Positions 60,244 through 64,000 of a stretch of DNA of 64,000 bases are shown here, piece by piece. This DNA comes from Nonomuraea typhae. Its GTDB lineage: Bacteria; Actinomycetota; Actinomycetes; Streptosporangiales; Streptosporangiaceae. The position numbers and the translations under genes are program-made. Location of the stretch: the NCBI RefSeq assembly GCF_009760925.1, contig NZ_VRLV01000009.1:367943-431942 (forward strand), written 5' to 3'. Each line of letters opens with the position of its first letter. Position 1 is the first letter of the stretch. The notes under the pieces were generated by a model. It did not search any database, was not told the origin of the DNA, and saw nothing but the letters and a program-made list of their open reading frames with translations.

Positions 60244-61164
60244 ATGACAAAGGTCTTAATCGACTGCGATCCGGGGATTGACGATGCCCTGGCGCTGGCC
60301 CTGGCCGCCGGGGCCTCCCTGGACGTGCGCGCGATCACCACCGTGGCCGGCAACGTGGGCCTCAACAGAACCACCGCCAACGCCCTGGCCCTCCGCGACT
60401 TCCTGGACCTGCCCGACGTCCCCGTAGTCGCCGGCAGCCCAGGCGCCCTGGTCCGCGGCCTCATCCACGCCGAACACGTCCACGGATCCGACGGCCTGGG
60501 CGGCGCCGTACTCCCCCCTCCCACCAGCACGGTCACGCCCGGCCACGCCACGGACCACATCATCACCACCCTCCGCGACCACCCCGGCGAGATCACCCTC
60601 ATCGCCCTGGGCCCCCTGACCAACCTCGCCCTGGCCCTCCGCCGCGAACCCCGCATCGCCGACTGGGCCGCCGGCATAGTCGTCATGGGCGGCTCCTACA
60701 CCCGCGGCAACCACAACCCGGCCGCCGAATTCAACATCCTGACCGACCCGGAGGCGGCCGCCATCGTCTTCGGCGCCGGCTGGACGGTAACCCAGATCGG
60801 CCTGGACGTAACCCTGACCGCCCGCGTCACCACCGCCATCTACGACCGCCTCCAGGGCCTGGGCCGCCTGTCCTCCCTGCTGCTGCCCAGCGTGACCCAC
60901 TACGGCCTCATCACCCCCGAAACCGGCCCCGCCATCCACGACGCCGTAGCCGTGGCCTCCGTCATCGACCCCACCCTCCTGACCTTCACCCCCGCCGTGG
61001 TCAACGTCGAGACGGCCGGGGTTTACACGACGGGGATGACCGTCATCGACTTCAAGGTCGACGACCGGCGCCCCAACGCGATGGTGGCCACCCGCCTGGA
61101 TGTGGAGCGGTTCTGGGACCTCCTGGTGTCGGCCTACCGGGAACTCGGGCGGCGGATTGGCTGA
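60244..61164 (+). CDS. Inosine-uridine-preferring nucleoside hydrolase
   Basis: 306 residues. The N-terminal VLIDCDPGIDDALAL holds the Asp cluster that binds calcium, a hallmark of IUNH enzymes. LIALGPLTNLALAL, IVVMGGSYTRGNHNPAAEFNILTDPEAA and the terminal IHDAVAVASVIDP (His and Asp of the site) complete it. It hydrolyses ribonucleosides to base and ribose in the cytosol. ATG 60244. The 19-bp stem-loop in its leader may attenuate it. A tRNA-Lys gene lies 45 bases downstream. Confidence 0.95.
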   Translation: MTKVLIDCDPGIDDALALALAAGASLDVRAITTVAGNVGLNRTTANALALRDFLDLPDVPVVAGSPGALVRGLIHAEHVHGSDGLGGAVLPPPTSTVTPGHATDHIITTLRDHPGEITLIALGPLTNLALALRREPRIADWAAGIVVMGGSYTRGNHNPAAEFNILTDPEAAAIVFGAGWTVTQIGLDVTLTARVTTAIYDRLQGLGRLSSLLLPSVTHYGLITPETGPAIHDAVAVASVIDPTLLTFTPAVVNVETAGVYTTGMTVIDFKVDDRRPNAMVATRLDVERFWDLLVSAYRELGRRIG

Positions 61165-61209
61165 TGTGCGTGGTGGTCGGGGCGACTGCTACAGTTACAT
61201 CTGTCGCAA

Positions 61210-61283
61210 GCGCCGCTAGCTCAGTTGGTTAGAGCAGCTGACTCTTAATCAGCGGGTCCGGGGTTCGAGTCCCTGGCGGCGCA
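61210..61283 (+). tRNA. tRNA-Lys (anticodon CTT)
   Basis: The acceptor stem GCGCCGC/GCGGCGC, D loop AGCTCAGTTGGTTAGAGC, anticodon stem CTGA/TCAG with loop CTCTTAA (anticodon CTT) and T loop GGTTCGAGTCC fold as a standard tRNA of 74 nt with discriminator A; CCA is not encoded. TACAGT at 61190-61195 is a plausible -10. Minus-strand frames across it end in the well-known GLEPRTR artefact. Its 3' side borders lower-GC accessory genes, and tRNA 3' ends are common integration sites. Confidence 0.97.
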
Positions 61284-61286
61284 CCG

Positions 61287-61327
61287 CGAGAAACCCCAGC
61301 TTGGTAAGCCAGGCTGGGGTTTTCTCG
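61287..61327 (+). terminator. Terminator of tRNA-Lys
   Basis: CGAGAAACCCCAGC (61287-61300) and GCTGGGGTTTTCTCG (61313-61327) form a long stem immediately after the tRNA. A clear hairpin terminator. Confidence 0.85.
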
Positions 61328-61453
61328 TGTGGCGCCTCGCAGCAGTGGACGTGATCCTGTGCCGATGTACTGGTCCTCAACAGCCTTTCGTTGTGCTGAC
61401 CGTGTCGGTGCTTGTCCCCCTCGAAGCCTGTGCCGGACGGTGGGTAGCTCTTG

Positions 61454-62617
61454 TCACGCTCGCTCTTCCGGGCATCCACCCCTATCAGAGGATTCGGGGG
61501 CGGCCAGAAGAGATCGAGCATGGATTCCCCACTCGCTGATGCGACTGGTCGCTGAGACTATCCGACCTACGGCTGAGGAGATCTTGGAAAGCGGCTTGCG
61601 CAGTTGGCGGCTGAGTCCTTTCCCCGAGTCGACCTCATGGGACATCTCCAAGAGGTAGCCGATGGCCTCGTTCGCGGTTTCCTCCAGATCGATGAGGATA
61701 CCCAGGAATTCATCGGTCCCTTCCGGACGCTCATCGCGAGGGAGGCTCTCCACGTGAGCTAGAGCCAAGCGGACGCCAGCGTCGGCTGAGTACAGCCGCT
61801 CTGCGACGACTGTCGAACTCCTGTCCATGTCGGCTGCAGGCCCACTCATCGCAGCCGCATATCGCAGGATGACCGCCAGCATGGCCGACGGTCGACACCC
61901 TCCTGCCGTAAGTCTCTTCACCTCAGGAAGGAACGCATTTGAGGCCTCTGTGATGGCCTCAAGCGAGGACGTCAGATCCTGCAGGTCGTCGGATACTGCC
62001 GCCATCTCGACTTCGATCTGAGCGTAGGCGTCTAGCAACCCCAGCGCGTCGTCCTCCTCGAGGAGGACGTCGGGGTCGACCACCGTGCCGTGCAGGATTC
62101 GGGCTGGCGTGAGAATGTCGAATCCGTTGCGAATGCCCAGTTCGAGCGTCTGGCGAAGAGCATCACGAGCTTTGATCAGACCGCCTCGAGATCGGCCGTA
62201 CATGATTGTGCGGACCTTGGCGAGGTAGAAAGGAAGGTCCGCGACGTCGGCGGCGTCGCGGAGCTGGATCGTGGGTTTCCCCGTGCCCTGCCGGAGCGCC
62301 AACTCCCAGATGACGTTGGGGTTGAGGCCGGTAAGATCGGCAATGACGAGGTCGGCTTCTTTGACTTGGCGGCAGATCTGGTCGGCGATCTCCCCGGTGC
62401 CCGGCAGTTCGTCGGCTCGGGACGGAGTGATTCCGAGACCTGAGCACGCAGTCTGAATAACGCTCTCGTAGACCTCGAGCGTTTCTTCGTAGATCTTCAG
62501 TTTGGTGCTTCCCGCCTCCGCGAAGGGATCCCCGAGCGGTCCGAGGACGAAACACGACCAGGTTCCACCTGGTTCCTCCGCGGGAACTCCTGCAGCGGGG
62601 AGGTTTGCGATGGTCAA
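61454..62617 (-). CDS. NDT-like (nucleoside 2-deoxyribosyltransferase/TIR-like) domain protein, possible defence effector
   Basis: 387 residues. The N-terminal domain has WSCFVLGPLGDPF, a central GEIADQICRQVKEADLVIADLTGLNPNVIWELALRQGTGKPTIQL block and a final LPFYLAKVRTIMYG. This is the nucleoside 2-deoxyribosyltransferase-like fold found also in nucleotide-cleaving immune effectors. The C-terminal 230 residues are helical and unrecognised. TTG 62617 has a perfect GAGGAGG ahead and overlaps the upstream stop (TTGA). G+C is lower than the flanking chromosome. Last gene of a four-gene minus-strand cassette after tRNA-Lys. The domain assignment is good; a defence role is inference. Confidence 0.75.
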   Translation of the reverse strand: MTIANLPAAGVPAEEPGGTWSCFVLGPLGDPFAEAGSTKLKIYEETLEVYESVIQTACSGLGITPSRADELPGTGEIADQICRQVKEADLVIADLTGLNPNVIWELALRQGTGKPTIQLRDAADVADLPFYLAKVRTIMYGRSRGGLIKARDALRQTLELGIRNGFDILTPARILHGTVVDPDVLLEEDDALGLLDAYAQIEVEMAAVSDDLQDLTSSLEAITEASNAFLPEVKRLTAGGCRPSAMLAVILRYAAAMSGPAADMDRSSTVVAERLYSADAGVRLALAHVESLPRDERPEGTDEFLGILIDLEETANEAIGYLLEMSHEVDSGKGLSRQLRKPLSKISSAVGRIVSATSRISEWGIHARSLLAAPESSDRGGCPEERA

Positions 62618-62889
62618 CGATCCTCCTCATAATCTCGGGCATGGCCGATGCCCGACTTGATGTGCTCGGTTTGAACAGGAATTTGCTCGAGCCCGAGTGC
62701 CTCCATCAGCAGAACTGTTGAGATTCGGTAGTGGCGGCCGATGCGTAGCACGGTGCAGGGAAAGGCATCCGCACGGATCAGCCGATAAGCCGTGCCACGA
62801 CAGATTCCAAGCGCCTTCGCCGCGGTGAGAAGATCCAGCGTCAATGGAAGATCGAATGCTTCCGTGAACGTGAGCGGCCTCTTGATCAT
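62614..62889 (-). CDS. Excisionase/MerR-type helix-turn-helix protein
   Basis: 91 residues. TLDLLTAAKALGICRGTAYRLIRADAFPCTVLRIGRHYRISTVLLMEALG is the helix-turn-helix_17 (excisionase-like) domain, with the RIGRHYRI wing. It overlaps both neighbours by four bases (ATGA upstream, TTGA downstream), so the three are translated together. It could be the cassette's regulator or a relic of an integrative element; no integrase is in the window. Confidence 0.85.
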   Translation of the reverse strand: MIKRPLTFTEAFDLPLTLDLLTAAKALGICRGTAYRLIRADAFPCTVLRIGRHYRISTVLLMEALGLEQIPVQTEHIKSGIGHARDYEEDR

Positions 62890-63599
62890 CGGTACGCTCC
62901 GATTGCGCGCAACGTGACGTGCCCCGTCGCCAGTTCCTCGGGCGGCCGTCGTGCACGGAGGACGATATCGGCAAGCCCCATTCGATAGGCGAGAGTACCC
63001 AGACGTTCACCCTCGATCTGAGCGGAGTCAGCGACGAAGCGGAGCGCTGCGGAGAGCCGATCCGGCTGCTGCGGGGGGATGAATTCCAACTCCCAGCCGT
63101 GATCGGCATACGACTCGAGGTTGTCGCGCGCTATGAGTTCCACCGGGTCGCCGAGCAATCGCTCCCGTGTGGCGGCGCATGCGAGCGACCAAGTCTTCCT
63201 CGACGCGGCTTTGAGGAGACTCTCGCCGGCGTCGAGCAGGCTTGGGTCGACGTTGTCGAGACTCTCCAGGAAGGCGGTGACGAACTCGGCCTCCAAATCC
63301 TCGAGAGATTGGCGGAAGCGTGTGGAGATCATGAACATGACGCGAGCCACCCACGGCTCGGCCAACCAGAGTGCGAACAGGCTGCCCAACTCTTGGCTGG
63401 GTTGGCCGCGCCGCGCTGCCAGGATCGCAGCACGCCAGACCGCTTCGCGCGGTCCCTTGCCCTTGATAGCCTCACCCGCCTCCTGCGGAGTGATACGGAT
63501 GAGGCCGGAGCTCGTTTCGATCAGCAGCCCGGGATGCTGCTGATCGACAATGCGTGTTTCGATTGTCTGGAACAGCATGCTTCGTGGACGTGATGTCAT
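62886..63599 (-). CDS. Unknown protein of the tRNA-Lys island
   Basis: 237 residues from ATG 63599; soluble, helical, with MLFQTIETRIVDQQHPGLLIETSSGLIRITPQEAGEAIKG at the start and PREAVWRAAILAARRGQ, a QSLEDLEAEFVTAFLESLDN stretch and an RDNLESYADHGWELEFIPPQQ block. I do not recognise the family. ATG 63599 is favoured because the frame upstream (to 63902) runs through another gene. It overlaps the helix-turn-helix gene by four bases. Lower G+C than the core chromosome. Confidence 0.7.
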   Translation of the reverse strand: MTSRPRSMLFQTIETRIVDQQHPGLLIETSSGLIRITPQEAGEAIKGKGPREAVWRAAILAARRGQPSQELGSLFALWLAEPWVARVMFMISTRFRQSLEDLEAEFVTAFLESLDNVDPSLLDAGESLLKAASRKTWSLACAATRERLLGDPVELIARDNLESYADHGWELEFIPPQQPDRLSAALRFVADSAQIEGERLGTLAYRMGLADIVLRARRPPEELATGHVTLRAIGAYR

Positions 63600-63609
63600 T
63601 TGTCTCGCC

Positions 63610-63936
63610 TCAGTACTGTTGATCGAGGACGGTGAGGAGTTGCCGGACGGCTGGATGCTGGTCTGCGCGCATTGTCTCCAGGAGGGCGTCGAATGCCTCG
63701 GTCTCATTCGGGGTGAGGTAGGCGAGCCGTTGCCAGGCGAGCATTGCGTCCCGGAGCCGTGGCCCCGATCTGTACGAACGCAGCGCCCGACGGATGAGAG
63801 TGGCCACGGAGTGGCTACCGGGTTCATCTGCGATGTGTGCCTGGAACCAGATGAGATATCTGGACAGGAGCTTAGGACTCGCCGAAAAATAACTCGTAGC
63901 ATCCCGGATTCCGGTTCGATGGTGTGGTATGGGCAT
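63610..63936 (-). CDS. Unknown protein, probably 5'-truncated by an insertion sequence
   Basis: 108 residues. The first ~20 residues (MPIPHHRTGIRDATSYFSASP) overlap the start of the divergent transposase frame at 63929 and its likely IS end, so they may be foreign sequence that has provided a new start codon. The rest is helical: LLSRYLIWFQAHIADEPG, SGPRLRDAMLAWQRLAYLTPNETEAFDALLETMRAD. It ends ten bases before the 237-residue gene, so it belongs to the same cassette. Family unknown. Confidence 0.55.
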   Translation of the reverse strand: MPIPHHRTGIRDATSYFSASPKLLSRYLIWFQAHIADEPGSHSVATLIRRALRSYRSGPRLRDAMLAWQRLAYLTPNETEAFDALLETMRADQHPAVRQLLTVLDQQY

Positions 63937-64000
63937 ACTGGCAGAGACTGTGGAGATGCTGGCGGCGAAGTTCGAGGCGATCTTGCCGCATCTGGATGAG
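63929..64000 (+). CDS. Start of an ISAzo13-like transposase (3' end outside window)
   Basis: Only 24 residues are in the window, ATG 63929 onward, ending AAKFEAILPHLDE. A start of this form followed by RQRRL is typical of ISAzo13-family transposases. The IS left end probably lies at about 63880-63900 (GACTCGCCGAAAAATAACTCG region). Assignment rests on a short match and needs the flanking sequence. Confidence 0.55.
   Translation, partial: MGILAETVEMLAAKFEAILPHLDE

Noticed and set aside
61249..61521. Minus-strand 90-codon frame ending RRQGLEPRTR
   Set aside because: It reads through the tRNA-Lys gene; the GLEPRTR tail is the usual antisense-tRNA artefact.

Overview
The window is about 70% G+C, with strongly G/C-ending codons, many GTG/TTG starts, many start codons preceded 6-7 nt by TANNNT (leaderless transcription) and an IdeR/DmdR-type iron box. 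This is the chromosome of a filamentous actinomycete; family-level style suggests Streptosporangiaceae (Nonomuraea/Streptosporangium-like), but no species is claimed.

Layout. 1-7.6 kb: a DUF2461 gene cut by the window edge, two unknown membrane proteins and the translational GTPase TypA/BipA. 7.6-12 kb: the first of two unusual clusters in which large ATPase-LuxR regulators sit beside truncated adenylate-forming (ANL) proteins that lack the ATP-binding loop, then an alpha/beta hydrolase and a highly structured intergenic region. 12.2-21 kb: aldehyde dehydrogenase, a large secreted M14 carboxypeptidase, a secreted coiled-coil protein, an ECF41-type sigma factor with an FAD oxidoreductase, and a GH1 beta-glucosidase with a divergent TetR gene. 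22-26.7 kb: a penicillin-binding protein with an altered SxN motif, a MerR/aldo-keto reductase pair with textbook operators, and an ABC exporter. 26.9-32.8 kb: the second LuxR cluster (two regulators plus a third P-loop-less ANL protein behind a structured leader). 32.9-36 kb: a CUT1 sugar ABC transporter without its ATPase, under a LacI-type operator. 36-46.3 kb: a seven-gene minus-strand sugar operon (CUT2 transporter, two FGGY kinases, histidine phosphatase, 2-hydroxyacid dehydrogenase) and its likely SorC regulator, now separated by an IS110 element. 46.4-60 kb: ArsR-like regulator/MFS exporter, LacI, a second MFS, an iron-regulated FhuF-like protein, a phosphodiesterase, a cysteine dioxygenase/amidohydrolase/LacI/ammonia-lyase-like group, an antiporter, ApbE and OsmC. 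60-64 kb: nucleoside hydrolase, tRNA-Lys(CTT), then a lower-GC accessory island (an NDT-like/TIR-like putative effector, an excisionase-like HTH protein and two unknown proteins) ending in the start of an ISAzo13-like transposase.

How parts work together. The LacI gene at 48.8 kb and the CUT1 operon at 32.9 kb carry the same operator core, GACAACGTTGTC. The SorC gene and the CUT2 operon carry matching TGRACA-type dyads. A bidirectional hairpin family built on GGGGTACGGC recurs three times as a terminator or intercistronic stem. The most unusual content is the repeated association of P-loop-less ANL proteins with COG3903-type ATPase-LuxR regulators, together with shared promoter-like sequence. 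Next are an ammonia-lyase homologue lacking the Ala-Ser-Gly triad that forms MIO, and the tRNA-Lys-linked island.
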